From NCBI RefSeq assembly GCF_000239815.1, contig NZ_CAFK01000039.1, positions 1 through 64,000 of the forward strand: a stretch of 64,000 nt of DNA. The letters are read 5' to 3'. Origin of the DNA: Bradyrhizobium sp. STM 3843. Its GTDB lineage: Bacteria > Pseudomonadota > Alphaproteobacteria > Rhizobiales > Xanthobacteraceae. The notes under the pieces are model-generated. The model did no database searches and was not told the origin of the DNA. It saw only the letters and a list, made by a program, of their open reading frames with translations. The position numbers and the translations under genes were made by a program. Positions 33,516 through 42,531 of this stretch are shown one piece after another; position 1 is the stretch's first letter; every line of letters starts with the position of its first letter.

Positions 33516-33941
33516 TTAGCGCCCGCCTGCCGAATCACCGGGCGGGCGTCCGCCTCTGCCTGCGGCATCGACCGCCTCCCACGCCTCACGGAGTTCAGCG
33601 ATGCTTGCAATGATGCGGCTGAAGTTCTCCCGCATGTGCGGACGGCCGTACGAACGCAGGCATGCCAGGATCAGCGAATTGTAGGTCCGGAACAACTTTT
33701 CCGCGACCGCGCCGCCACGGACCGAGTCGAGATGGTGGCTCAGCCCGCGCAGGATAGCGGTGGCCCGTGTCAGGTGCTCATGCCCCTCCTCGAAGCGGCG
33801 CGCCTCCTGCGCCTGCAACGATTTCTGCAGATACATGGTCGCACCGTTCAGCAGCATGATCACCGCCTTGAGCGGGGACACTGTGACAGCCGCGCCGCGG
33901 TAGGCCTGGTTGGCCCGATAGGCCATCGAACTCTGGGTCAT
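33516..33941 (-). CDS. fliS: Flagellin export chaperone FliS
   Basis: A 141-residue helical chaperone. The start AYRANQAYRGAAVTVSPLKAV matches the FliS motif (AYxxxxVxTAxPxxLIxMLY), followed by LLNGATMYLQKSLQAQ, ATAILRGLSHHLDSVRGG and LFRTYNSLILACLRS. It binds the C-terminal end of flagellin in the cytoplasm and stops premature polymerisation. The ATG overlaps the fliD stop (TAATG), which implies translational coupling. A flexible Gly/Arg-rich tail ends the protein. Confidence 0.88.
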   Translation of the reverse strand: MTQSSMAYRANQAYRGAAVTVSPLKAVIMLLNGATMYLQKSLQAQEARRFEEGHEHLTRATAILRGLSHHLDSVRGGAVAEKLFRTYNSLILACLRSYGRPHMRENFSRIIASIAELREAWEAVDAAGRGGRPPGDSAGGR

Positions 33942-35647
33942 TAGTTGCTCGAATTCGAGTTGAGAAGAGCTTTGAGATAGGTCAGCGTGTTGTTGGCACT
34001 CTCGATCGCGGCCTGATATTTCGCATATTGCGTTTCGAGCTGGCTCTTGAAGGTGGCAGCGGCACTGTCGATATCGTTGACCTTGCTGGTCAGCGTGTTG
34101 TCTTGGGTCGTCAGGTTGTCGATCAGCGTCTGCAAGGAGCCGCTGCTCCCCGAGGCCTGGTTTGCGATCTGGTAGATCTGCGTGGCAAGCCCCTGGGTCG
34201 AGGTTACCGTGATCGACTGCGATGTCGAACCGCTATAGGTAAAGGCCATGCCCGCATAGGCCGTGCCGGATTTGCCGATGATGGTGTTGCCGCTGACCGT
34301 GAACAGCGAGCTGTCGCCTCCCACCGACGCGGAGCTGAGATTGCCCGACGAATCCACGGTCAAGTCGAGCGTGAACGATTGTGGCGAAGTCCCGGTATTG
34401 ACAACCGTGAGCTGGCTCGACGACGTCGTGGTCTGCGCCGAGAGCAGCGCGGTCACACCACTCAGATTGGTGCTGAGGATCGTCGACAGGGTGCCGGTGT
34501 CGAGCTGGAGCTCATTCTTCTCGTTGAAGGACAGACCGAGATCGGCCATCGTCATTCCGCCGACCGACGAACTCAGCACGCTCTGGAGCTGATCCATGAT
34601 GTCGCGCATGGTCCCGTCGCCGAACAGAACCGCGCTCGACGACGCCGTGCCGTCTGAATTCGTCGACTGCTGGGCGATGACGGCGTCGCGGAACGCATTG
34701 TAGTTCGTGACGAAAGTTTCCAGAGCGGATTGAATTTGGCTCGTGTCGGTGCCGATGCTGATGCCGACCGACGTTCCGCTCGGCGTGGCCTGCAGCAGGT
34801 CGAAGGTCACGCCGCTCAGCACGTCCGAAATGTCATTGGTGTTGCGGGTGAGCGAGACGCCGTCCAGACTGAATTCCGCCGCTTGTGCGGTTTGCATCAC
34901 TGTCGAGAACGAACCTGAACTGTCGGTCACGCCAAGCTTGTTCAGAATGTCGTCGCCGGACGTGCTCGAATAGGTGATATCGGCCGCATCCTGCGTACCG
35001 GTCAGCATCAGCTCATAGGAGCCGCTCGAGACCTGGAGGATCGATGCCTGCACGTTCGTGGTGGATGTCTGGGCATTGATCGCATCTTGCACGTCCTGCA
35101 GGGACATGTCGCTGGTGACCGTAATGCTCTCGGTACTTCCTCCGGCAAGACCGATCGTGAACGTACCGGAATAGCCCAGCGCGTCGGTCTCGCTGGATTG
35201 GCTGCTGCCCGCAACCTTCTGCGCCGTCGCGATCTGGCTGACGGTCAGCGTGTGATCGCCGGTTGCCGCACCATTGTTGACCGACATGGACAGCACGGAC
35301 GAGGCGCTCACATCGCCGTTCGAGGTCAGCGTCGCCGAACGTGTTGCGAAAACGTTGGTGGCGAGCGAGTTGATCACCGAGGTGGCGAGCGAGGCCAATC
35401 CGGTCGAAAGCGTGCTGAGATCTGTCTGGAGAGACTGGTAGGCGGAGATCTTCGCCTGGTTGGCGGTGATGCTGGTGCTGATCTGCGTCGCCTGAGCGAG
35501 CTTGGCGTTGACGGCCGCATCGATCAGGGCGCTCCAGTCGATGGTGCTGGTCGTGCTGGTGCCTGAGGTCGTGAGGGAGCTGGAACTCGAAGATGAGGAC
35601 GATGACGACGTACTGCTGGTGCTCGAGGTCGTACTGCTCACAGTCAT
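33941..35647 (-). CDS. fliD: Filament cap protein FliD
   Basis: A 568-residue filament cap. The N-terminus is a Ser/Thr-rich leader (with about 11 consecutive Ser) before STIDWSALIDAAVNAKLAQA and ISAYQSLQTDLSTLSTGLAS. Middle domains hold EFSLDGVSLTRNTNDISDVL and GVTFDLLQATPSGTSVGIS, the FliD core. The C-terminal coil (DIDSAAATFKSQLETQYAKY, ANNTLTYLKALLNSNSS) is typical. It caps the filament so that flagellin can assemble. It overlaps fliS and follows fliC after a strong terminator. Confidence 0.92.
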   Translation of the reverse strand: MTVSSTTSSTSSTSSSSSSSSSSSLTTSGTSTTSTIDWSALIDAAVNAKLAQATQISTSITANQAKISAYQSLQTDLSTLSTGLASLATSVINSLATNVFATRSATLTSNGDVSASSVLSMSVNNGAATGDHTLTVSQIATAQKVAGSSQSSETDALGYSGTFTIGLAGGSTESITVTSDMSLQDVQDAINAQTSTTNVQASILQVSSGSYELMLTGTQDAADITYSSTSGDDILNKLGVTDSSGSFSTVMQTAQAAEFSLDGVSLTRNTNDISDVLSGVTFDLLQATPSGTSVGISIGTDTSQIQSALETFVTNYNAFRDAVIAQQSTNSDGTASSSAVLFGDGTMRDIMDQLQSVLSSSVGGMTMADLGLSFNEKNELQLDTGTLSTILSTNLSGVTALLSAQTTTSSSQLTVVNTGTSPQSFTLDLTVDSSGNLSSASVGGDSSLFTVSGNTIIGKSGTAYAGMAFTYSGSTSQSITVTSTQGLATQIYQIANQASGSSGSLQTLIDNLTTQDNTLTSKVNDIDSAAATFKSQLETQYAKYQAAIESANNTLTYLKALLNSNSSN

Positions 35648-35672
35648 GATTGCGGGCCCGCCATAGGAAGGA

Positions 35673-35697
35673 CCGGGCCGGCGTCATGCCGGCCCGG
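35673..35697 (-). terminator. Terminator after fliC
   Basis: CCGGGCCGGC, a five-base loop, then GCCGGCCCGG gives a perfect 10-bp stem 12 bases after the fliC stop. On the minus strand it is followed by TCCTTCCTAT. It should end most fliC transcripts and lower fliD/fliS expression relative to flagellin. Confidence 0.75.
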
Positions 35698-35708
35698 AAG
35701 ATCGTCGA

Positions 35709-36542
35709 TCAGCCCAGCAGCTTCAGCAGATATTGCGGCATCTGGTTCGCCGCGGCTTCTGCCGACACGGCGGCCTGGGTCTTCACCTCGGCCGACGACA
35801 GCGTCGCCTGCTCCGAGGCGATATCCACGTCCTTGATCGCCGAGTTGGCCGACTGCAGGTTCTGGGTCTGCGTCGAGATCGAGTCGGAGCTGAAGTTGAA
35901 GCGCGATTCCTGCGCACCGATGTCGGCGCGCGCCGACGAAACCTTGTCGATGGCCGAGTCAAGCACGGTCAGCGCGCTCGTCGCGCCGCTCTGGGTGGTG
36001 ACGTTGAGCGCCGAGATCGCGAGACCGGAAGTGCCCGTCGTGAGGTTTGACAGCGAGATCGTGATGGTGTCGGAGCTGGACGATCCGACCATGACCGAGA
36101 CGCCGGAACCGGCGAAAGCGCTGGTGCCGTCGAGCAGGCTCTGACCGCTGTAGCGGGTGCCGCTCGCGATCGAGTCGATTTCGCTCGTGAGCTGCGAGAA
36201 TTCCGAATTGATATAGGCGCGGCTGGAGTCGGTGGTGGTGCCCGAAGCAGACTCCGAGGCCAGCGACTTCATGCGGGACAGGATGTCGCTGATGTTGGAG
36301 GCGCCACCGTCAGCGGTCTGCAGGATCGAGGTCGCCTGCGCGGTGTTGGTCGCCGCCTGCTGGAGCGTCGTGATGTCCGAGGAGATGCGGGTCGAGATCG
36401 CGAGACCGGCAGCGTCGTCGGAAGCCGAAGTTATGCGCGAGCCGCTCGACAGCTTCGAAAGCGCGCTGGTTTCCTGATTGGAATTGACGTTCAGGTAGCG
36501 GACAGCCGAGTTGGCTGCGATGTTGGTGGAAATTGCGGGCAC
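35709..36542 (-). CDS. fliC: Flagellin FliC (short, D0/D1 plus small variable part)
   Basis: A 277-residue flagellin. N-terminal D0/D1: ISTNIAANSAVRYLNVNS, ETSALSKLSSGSRITSASDD, AAGLAISTRISSDITTLQ. C-terminal D1/D0: ARADIGAQESRFNFSSDSIS, VDIASEQATLSSAEVKTQAA and MPQYLLKLLG. The central domain is only about 60 residues, so this is a short flagellin. There is just one flagellin gene here, in front of fliD and fliS. Many Ser/Thr residues offer sites for O-glycosylation by the sugar-related genes at 37.9-42.5 kb. Confidence 0.94.
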   Translation of the reverse strand: MPAISTNIAANSAVRYLNVNSNQETSALSKLSSGSRITSASDDAAGLAISTRISSDITTLQQAATNTAQATSILQTADGGASNISDILSRMKSLASESASGTTTDSSRAYINSEFSQLTSEIDSIASGTRYSGQSLLDGTSAFAGSGVSVMVGSSSSDTITISLSNLTTGTSGLAISALNVTTQSGATSALTVLDSAIDKVSSARADIGAQESRFNFSSDSISTQTQNLQSANSAIKDVDIASEQATLSSAEVKTQAAVSAEAAANQMPQYLLKLLG

Positions 36543-36680
36543 GGTGAAGACTCCTGAGTGATCGGCTGGATACGCCGCATCGTGGAAGGACTGACGGTGC
36601 GTATCAGCCCCGTCTGCCCGATCAAACGGAGAGGCGTGCCAGGATCAGGCGAGAAATCTTTCCCGCCGCGGAGATTATGG

Positions 36681-37385
36681 TTAGCAGTCGGTAAACGCGC
36701 CGCGGATGTCGCGCTCGTGCCGGCGCAGCAATTCGCGCAGCTGTTGACGGCCTCGTTTGAGCAGAGACTCCACCGCGGCGATCGTGGTCTCCATCACGTC
36801 GGCGATCTCGCCGTTGCTCATGTTCTCGTGGTACGACAGGATCACCGCAAGGCGCTGCTGCTCGGGCAGCCGCAGCATGGCGGCCTCCAGCAGATCATTC
36901 ATCTCGGCGCGCTCGATGACGCTGCTCGCGTCGGGCTTGGAGTCCGCCACCTCGGGAACGACATCGACATTCTCGGTACGCGGCTTGCGCCGGAGATCGA
37001 TGCAGCGATTGCTCACTACGCGATAGAGCCAGGTCGAGAACTTCGCGCGGCCGTGCTGCCATCGCTCCCGATGTGTCCAGACCTTGAGCATCGTGTCCTG
37101 CACGACGTCCTCGGCATCGGCAGCGTTGCCGACGATCCGCAAGGCGATCGCGTAGGCTCGGTCGATGTGACGCTCGACGAGATCGCGAAAAGCCGCCTCA
37201 TCTCCCGTCGCCAGTCGATCGAGCAGTTCCTTGTCCTCGTCGAACACGCCGCCATCGAAAGCAGGCGTACTGTCCGGCACGATCGCAGCCGACTCTTGCC
37301 AAGGCACCGTCGCAGCTTCGGACGAGGCCGGCTCCTTGGCGGCCTCACACTCGGCAGGAGCCCAGACATCAAGCGCGTAGCTCAT
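36681..37385 (-). CDS. RpoE-type ECF sigma factor
   Basis: A 234-residue ECF sigma factor. The ATG at 37385 has GGAG upstream and a 45-residue acidic, probably disordered N-terminus. Region 2: LVERHIDRAYAIALRIVGN, AEDVVQDTMLKVWTHRERW and AKFSTWLYRVVSNRCIDLRR. Region 4: LRLPEQQRLAVILSYHENMS, NGEIADVMETTIAAVESLLK. It is distinct from the FecI-like factor at 26296-26847. It precedes fliC on the same strand by 138 bases, but nothing proves control of flagellar genes. A candidate anti-sigma-like gene lies at 32955. Confidence 0.88.
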   Translation of the reverse strand: MSYALDVWAPAECEAAKEPASSEAATVPWQESAAIVPDSTPAFDGGVFDEDKELLDRLATGDEAAFRDLVERHIDRAYAIALRIVGNAADAEDVVQDTMLKVWTHRERWQHGRAKFSTWLYRVVSNRCIDLRRKPRTENVDVVPEVADSKPDASSVIERAEMNDLLEAAMLRLPEQQRLAVILSYHENMSNGEIADVMETTIAAVESLLKRGRQQLRELLRRHERDIRGAFTDC

Positions 37386-37895
37386 TCCCCAATCTCCAAC
37401 CCGCAGCGCCGAAAGCGCACATTCCAAACCGCTTCCACCCCTTGAACGCCGCAAGCGAACAAGTCAGGCGAACTATTTTCATTATTTTTCAAAGGGTTAT
37501 GAGGAATGTTTTGCCCACCTGCGGGCAAAAAATGCCGGACGGCGTGCCGCCGCCGTCCAATCAGAGACCGAGCATAGGTTTTAGTCCGCATCGCAGGACA
37601 TTCGTTTGGAAGCAAAGATACAGCAGGAAACGCAGCTGTTACGCGAACTTGACGCGGCTCACGCCGCAAGCACATGAGCCAGGAGATGATCAGTTGCGCT
37701 TGGCAGAGATTCGCGCGCGGCGATCTTCGCACCCGGCAATTTTTTCCGAATCATCATTTTGAACCTATCCGATTTTTTGAATCTGTCAGTCGCTGTGCGC
37801 GTTGTTTTTTGGATCGCGCCATGAATTTTTTGAAATGTGAGCGCCTGATTTCGCAACCCCGACCGTTGATAGCATACGGAGCGGGGAATTTCGCA
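37386..37895. other. AT-richer spacer between the sigma gene and the HAD gene
   Basis: These 510 bases hold no well-supported gene. Base composition is visibly less GC-rich than elsewhere. At 37509-37530 TTTTGCCC, a six-base loop and GGGCAAAA form a hairpin that could be a bidirectional terminator or a regulator binding site. The spacer should hold the divergent promoters of the sigma gene (minus) and the HAD gene (plus). Confidence 0.45.
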
Positions 37896-40388
37896 ATGAA
37901 GGTCGCAACGGTCGGCGCAGCGCGTCGAGCGAAGTTTGTTGCTGCGTGTTCGTTCGATGTTTTTGATACTTTTATAGTACGCGCCTGCACCACGCCGGAC
38001 GGCGTCTTTGAAAGAGCTTATGAGCTCTCCGGTTTGTCTGAAACGCATCCGAATGTTGCAGAGAATTTCGTTCAACATCGCATCAGCGCCGAAGCACGCG
38101 CCCGCAACGAGGCGAAAGAAAAGCGCGGATCAGCCGAGGTCCGCATCGCGGATATCTATTCTTTCTTTCCTTTCAGACTGTTCGGCCTCGACCGCGAGGC
38201 GCTGAACGATCTTGCCGTCGCCGAGTTCCGCGCCGAGCTCGACCTTTGTCGCGCAAATTCGGAAATGCTTCAGCAATATTTGGAAATGAAACGTCAGGGC
38301 TTCCGCGTCGGCTTCATCTCGGACACGTATTGGAGCACGAAGCAGCTTGCCCATTTGTTGCGCAATTGCTGCCCCGATCTCAGCTGGGATTTTCTGTACG
38401 CCTCGTGCGAGCACGGCCACAGCAAGCGCGAGAAGCTGTTCGCCAAATATCTGACCGAGCAAAAGATCGACCCGGAGAGGTCGTTTCATATCGGGGACAA
38501 TGAGCGGGCTGACATCAAGGGGGCGCGCCGGCACGGCATTCGGCCGCGCCACTATCCGCAGGCGAGCGCTCAATTGGCGTCGAAGCTGCAGAGAGAAGCT
38601 TCGCTGTTCGAGCTGTTGTCGCTGGGCCGGCCGTCTCGGCTGGACCATGGCATCCGCACCCTGCGGCGCATGGTTGCGGCTCAGACCGCAGAAAGATCTG
38701 CCGCCTGCCACCTCGGCATGACCGTGGTCGGTCCGGTCATGGCTGCGTTCGATGCTTTCGTCGAATCCCGCTGCAACGATTTGCGCAAGACTGGTGGAAA
38801 GGTCTCCATCGCCTTTCTTGGGCGCGACGGTTTCCTCGCGCATCGCATCCGGCAAAATGAGCCTGACGCGCACTATGTCGAGGTGAACCGCCGTGTGACG
38901 ATGATCGCCTCAGCCGACACGCTGCAGCCGCTTCGCGATTTGCTCGACAAGATCCCGGCGATCGATGCGCACAGCTTTGCCGGCATCACCAAGATCCTGC
39001 CCGCGGCGGTGGCCGACTTCTTCGCACGGAGTCCGAACGGCGTGGTCAAGGGCGCTCAACTTGCAGAAGCCCTCCCCGACCTCATAAGCCGCCGCGAGAG
39101 CGCCGAGCTCGCCGCTGGCATGCGGTCGCGGCTGCTCACCTATCTGCGCAACGCGATTCCCGATTTCGATTCCTGCACCGATCTCGTGCTCGTCGACCTC
39201 GGCTATTCCGGCAGCGTGCAGAAGGCGCTGCGCCGGGTCTTCGATCGCGAAGGCATCAGGATCAGGCTGCATGGCACCTATCTGCTCACGCTTGACGACG
39301 CATTCCATGATCTTGCTCGCGGCGACAGTGTCTGTGGCCTGATCTCGGATCTCATCGTGACCCCGCACATGAAGCGCGCGTTGCTGCGCAACGTGTCGCT
39401 GCTGGAACAGCTCTGCAGCGCCCCGCAAGGCTCGGTCCGTGACTATCGCAATGGCGGAGTTCTGCACGAGCCGAATCCGATTCCTCCTGACCAGCTCGCC
39501 CGGATTGCCGAGGTCCAAGCCGGGGCGATCGCGTTTGCGGCAGCAGCGCGAGACCTGGCAACAACTCATCGGCTGCAGCCATTCGCGCCTTCGGATGCCT
39601 CGGCACGTTGGACGGCTGCGACGCTCGCACGTTTGCTGATGCTGCCTGATGACGATGAGCTCGCCCTGCTCGGCGACTTCCAGCACGACGTCAATCTCGG
39701 CACTGAGACGCTGCAGCCGCTGATCGACCGCCCATCCGTCGACAATCAGCTGATTGCGCGCGGCCTCGGCTTCGCGTGCGCCGTCCGCGACCTGCCGATG
39801 TGGCTCGCCGGAAGCTTCGCCGCGATCTCGCCCGCTCATTCTTATCTGTACACGCTGTTCGGCGCCAACCGGCTGCCGGCGGATGTGTTCGGCGAGACGG
39901 CCTGCGGCGCGCTCGAGATTGGACTCTTCAAGGCCGATGGCTCCGCGTCGATGGAATCCATCACCGTCTACCGGACGGGGTTCGGCGACGTCAGGCTGCG
40001 CATTGCCGTATCGCGCGCGATGAACGTCGCAATGATCGTGCTCCCGCTCGGCAAATTCGCCCAGGCGGGAATCCTGCATGGCGTTGTCGTTCAGACCGGA
40101 GCGACCGTTGCGGATGCGGCCGAGTCGCCCGACGTGGCTGCACTTTCCGATGACAGGCTGGTGTTTGCGGAGCTCGAGCGCCACGGTCGCCACTACCTCG
40201 CGCCGACCGAGGACGGCAGCCTCATCATTCCGGTCGCAGCCCTCCAGGGCGAGGTCAGCATCTATACGGTCGCCCTGACCTCGCTCAGCCATGATCGAAT
40301 CTTTGCGCCGCACGCCGCGCCGGACGTCGTTGCCTGGAGAATGCTCTCATCACAGCTCGCCGAGCAAGGTGCCGCGCCAACGGCATGA
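37896..40388 (+). CDS. Large HAD-superfamily protein of a surface-sugar locus (COG5610-like)
   Basis: An 830-residue protein. The ATG at 37896 (GGGGAA upstream) is chosen because the HAD motif I, SFDVFDT, begins about 23 residues later; the frame stays open for 74 further codons upstream. Motif II is FISDTYWS, motif III HSKREKLF, motif IV HIGDNERADIKGA (about 130-210). A second part (VSIAFLGRDGFLAHRI, LVLVDLGYSGSVQKALRR) follows at about 310-460, and the rest is of unknown fold. Such two-part HAD proteins are found near glycosyltransferases. It is followed by a glycosyltransferase-like gene after 54 bases. Confidence 0.8.
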   Translation: MKVATVGAARRAKFVAACSFDVFDTFIVRACTTPDGVFERAYELSGLSETHPNVAENFVQHRISAEARARNEAKEKRGSAEVRIADIYSFFPFRLFGLDREALNDLAVAEFRAELDLCRANSEMLQQYLEMKRQGFRVGFISDTYWSTKQLAHLLRNCCPDLSWDFLYASCEHGHSKREKLFAKYLTEQKIDPERSFHIGDNERADIKGARRHGIRPRHYPQASAQLASKLQREASLFELLSLGRPSRLDHGIRTLRRMVAAQTAERSAACHLGMTVVGPVMAAFDAFVESRCNDLRKTGGKVSIAFLGRDGFLAHRIRQNEPDAHYVEVNRRVTMIASADTLQPLRDLLDKIPAIDAHSFAGITKILPAAVADFFARSPNGVVKGAQLAEALPDLISRRESAELAAGMRSRLLTYLRNAIPDFDSCTDLVLVDLGYSGSVQKALRRVFDREGIRIRLHGTYLLTLDDAFHDLARGDSVCGLISDLIVTPHMKRALLRNVSLLEQLCSAPQGSVRDYRNGGVLHEPNPIPPDQLARIAEVQAGAIAFAAAARDLATTHRLQPFAPSDASARWTAATLARLLMLPDDDELALLGDFQHDVNLGTETLQPLIDRPSVDNQLIARGLGFACAVRDLPMWLAGSFAAISPAHSYLYTLFGANRLPADVFGETACGALEIGLFKADGSASMESITVYRTGFGDVRLRIAVSRAMNVAMIVLPLGKFAQAGILHGVVVQTGATVADAAESPDVAALSDDRLVFAELERHGRHYLAPTEDGSLIIPVAALQGEVSIYTVALTSLSHDRIFAPHAAPDVVAWRMLSSQLAEQGAAPTA

Positions 40389-40442
40389 TGGATCCGCCTG
40401 ATTCCGTGTCGTGATCCGTTTGAGCTGGAAGGAGAATGGAGC

Positions 40443-41789
40443 ATGATGCGCAGCACCGCGGACCGGACCAGCGACGCCACGACTAAACTCGCGCAGCTCT
40501 TGCTGTCGAACGGAGCGAAGCTCGGCGCTGCTCAATTGCGCCGGCTCAGCTGGCTGGTGCGCAGCTTCGGTCCGGCCGCGGTGTGGGGAAGCAGCGCGCA
40601 CGCCGGACAAGGCCGCGTCGTCGTCGTGATCGACCCACCGAGCGGTGCAGGTGCGGAGCTGTTGTACAGCTCGTTGACCTCGGACACCGCGGTCGTCATC
40701 CCCTTCGGCGAAAATCCTGCGTTCGATTTCCTGAAATCGAAGCTGACCGAATTCGGGACGGTCGGGGCGTGCGGTGCCGATGGCCCACATGAGCTGTGGT
40801 GGGGCGGCCTGCGCTGGCGGCCGCAGGCAGATCCAATCAACGCGGCGACGCTGCGCGTAGTGTCCTGCTATCCCCGTGCGCTCGGCGAAATCAGAGCCTA
40901 TCACCTGAAGCGCTCGCTCGATCGGCTCGGACTGCCGTTCACCATCGAGGCGATCGATACCGTCCACGACGACCGCCTGCTCGCATCCGAAAAGGCCGAC
41001 TTCATCCTGCGCATGTGGAAACGACACGATGAGCCGCTGCTGTTCGTCGATGCCGATACGATGCTGCAGGCTTTGCCGTCCCTGCTGGTCGAAGCGGACG
41101 GCGATTTCGCGGTTCACAAATGGAACAGCTGGGAGATGTCAACGCGCACATTGTATTTCGGCCGCTCGACAGCCGCCGAAGCGATGCTACTGACTTGGCA
41201 GGAGCTGACCCATTCCTATGTCGCCGTTTGGGAGGGCTATCTGCTCGACCAGGCCTGGAGCCTGACATCGTCGCAGATGCCGCTCGACACCGTCTGGCTG
41301 CCCCGCTCCTATCACGCGGTGGCGGGAGAAGCCGGCGCCAGGCGCGCGACCATCGTCCATAACCTCGCACCGACCACCGCCGATCTCGGCCCGGATCCTG
41401 ACTTTGCCGATGCGGTGCGCGCGGCGCGGCGCGCCGGCCGTAGCGGCGCACGGGACTCGCTGATCGTGCTGAACTCGACGGCCACATCGGACAAAGCGAT
41501 CACGGTGATCCTGCGCGATGTCGAAGCGGCGGGCGCGCGTGCCACCGCGGCGAGCCTCCAGGCCGTGACGCGCGCGTTCACCGCCGACTGCGGCGGCTTC
41601 GCACGGCTCGAAGTATCGCTCTGCCCATGGCAGGACGATGTGCGTGTCGCAAGAGAGGCAGCATTCCTCGCCCACAACAAAGTGGTCGAGATCGATCCCG
41701 CGCAGGAGCTGCCGAATGATCTGTTCCGCACGCTCGCCGCGTCGGAGACCAAAGGCCGGTCCGTCAATGTAACGCGCTATCAGCGCTGA
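40443..41789 (+). CDS. Glycosyltransferase-like protein
   Basis: A 448-residue protein with a good site (GGAAGGAG) before ATG-ATG. A centre with VVSCYPRALGEIRAYHLKRS, FILRMWKRHDEPLLFVDADT and FAVHKWNSWEMSTRTLYFG resembles a GT-A fold; the FVDADT segment carries a DxD metal/nucleotide motif near residue 200. The first 130 and last 120 residues are not recognised. Its position between the HAD protein and a formyltransferase points to a role in making or attaching a modified sugar, perhaps on flagellin. Donor and acceptor are unknown. Confidence 0.68.
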   Translation: MMRSTADRTSDATTKLAQLLLSNGAKLGAAQLRRLSWLVRSFGPAAVWGSSAHAGQGRVVVVIDPPSGAGAELLYSSLTSDTAVVIPFGENPAFDFLKSKLTEFGTVGACGADGPHELWWGGLRWRPQADPINAATLRVVSCYPRALGEIRAYHLKRSLDRLGLPFTIEAIDTVHDDRLLASEKADFILRMWKRHDEPLLFVDADTMLQALPSLLVEADGDFAVHKWNSWEMSTRTLYFGRSTAAEAMLLTWQELTHSYVAVWEGYLLDQAWSLTSSQMPLDTVWLPRSYHAVAGEAGARRATIVHNLAPTTADLGPDPDFADAVRAARRAGRSGARDSLIVLNSTATSDKAITVILRDVEAAGARATAASLQAVTRAFTADCGGFARLEVSLCPWQDDVRVAREAAFLAHNKVVEIDPAQELPNDLFRTLAASETKGRSVNVTRYQR

Positions 41790-41805
41790 ATCCGGAAACA
41801 TCCAA

Positions 41806-42531
41806 ATGCTCAAGACGATCATTGTTCTGACCGGCAGCCGCGACCAGCAGATGGCGCTGACCGAACTCCTCAAGGCGCACAATCCGGCGCTGTCGTTCCG
41901 GTGCGCCGTCAGCTTGGGGGAGCTCGAAGCTATCGAACCCGAGGTGCTCGCTGACGCGCGTCTTGTCGCGTTCACGACGGGCGTCATCGTCCCCACGCAC
42001 ATCCTTGATGCGCTTGGGTACGGCGCCTACAATTTTCATCCGGGTCCGGCAGACTATCCGGGCTGGGCGCCGGCGCATTTCGCACTTTACGACGGCGCCA
42101 AACAGTTCGGCGCGGTAGCGCATGTGATGGAAGCGCGGGTCGATTGCGGCGCCATCATCGGCGTCGAAGAGTTCGACATTCCCGACGGTATCGATGTGCG
42201 GGGCCTGGAGCAGATGGCCTTCGTGCGGCTCGCTTACCTGTTCTGGCGCATGTCACGCGACATTGCCTGCGAAAGCGCGCCGCTGGCGGTGCTGCCGATC
42301 GCCTGGAGCGGCATCAAGAGCACGAAGCAGATGTACGCCGCGATGTGCGACATGCCTGCCGACATCGCACCTTCCGAGATGAAGCGGCGCATCCGCGCCT
42401 TCCATGACGATTTCCGCGGCATTCCGTTGACGGTGACGCTGCATGGCGCGCGTTTCCAACTCGCCGGCGCGGCCACGCCGAAACCGATTATGCCGGCCGT
42501 CGAGGCGCCGCCGCTCGCGCTCGCATCCTGA
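41806..42531 (+). CDS. Formyltransferase-domain protein (sugar N-formylation type)
   Basis: A 241-residue protein of the N10-formyl-tetrahydrofolate formyltransferase fold. The catalytic histidine is visible in AYNFHPGPADYPGWAPAHFA, and a downstream Asp lies in EARVDCGAIIGVEEFDIPDG. It lacks the C-terminal tRNA-binding domain of Fmt, so sugar (amino group) or amine formylation is more likely. It follows the glycosyltransferase-like gene by 16 bases and meets bluB tail-to-tail with no gap. N-formyl sugars occur on surface polysaccharides, and a flagellar link is inferred from position only. Confidence 0.82.
   Translation: MLKTIIVLTGSRDQQMALTELLKAHNPALSFRCAVSLGELEAIEPEVLADARLVAFTTGVIVPTHILDALGYGAYNFHPGPADYPGWAPAHFALYDGAKQFGAVAHVMEARVDCGAIIGVEEFDIPDGIDVRGLEQMAFVRLAYLFWRMSRDIACESAPLAVLPIAWSGIKSTKQMYAAMCDMPADIAPSEMKRRIRAFHDDFRGIPLTVTLHGARFQLAGAATPKPIMPAVEAPPLALAS

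Noticed and set aside
37442-37762. 106-codon plus-strand frame in the spacer before the HAD gene
   Set aside because: Odd composition, no ribosome site, overlaps the likely promoter; not supported.
38910-40313. 467-codon minus-strand frame
   Set aside because: Antisense to the HAD gene, whose motifs are intact.
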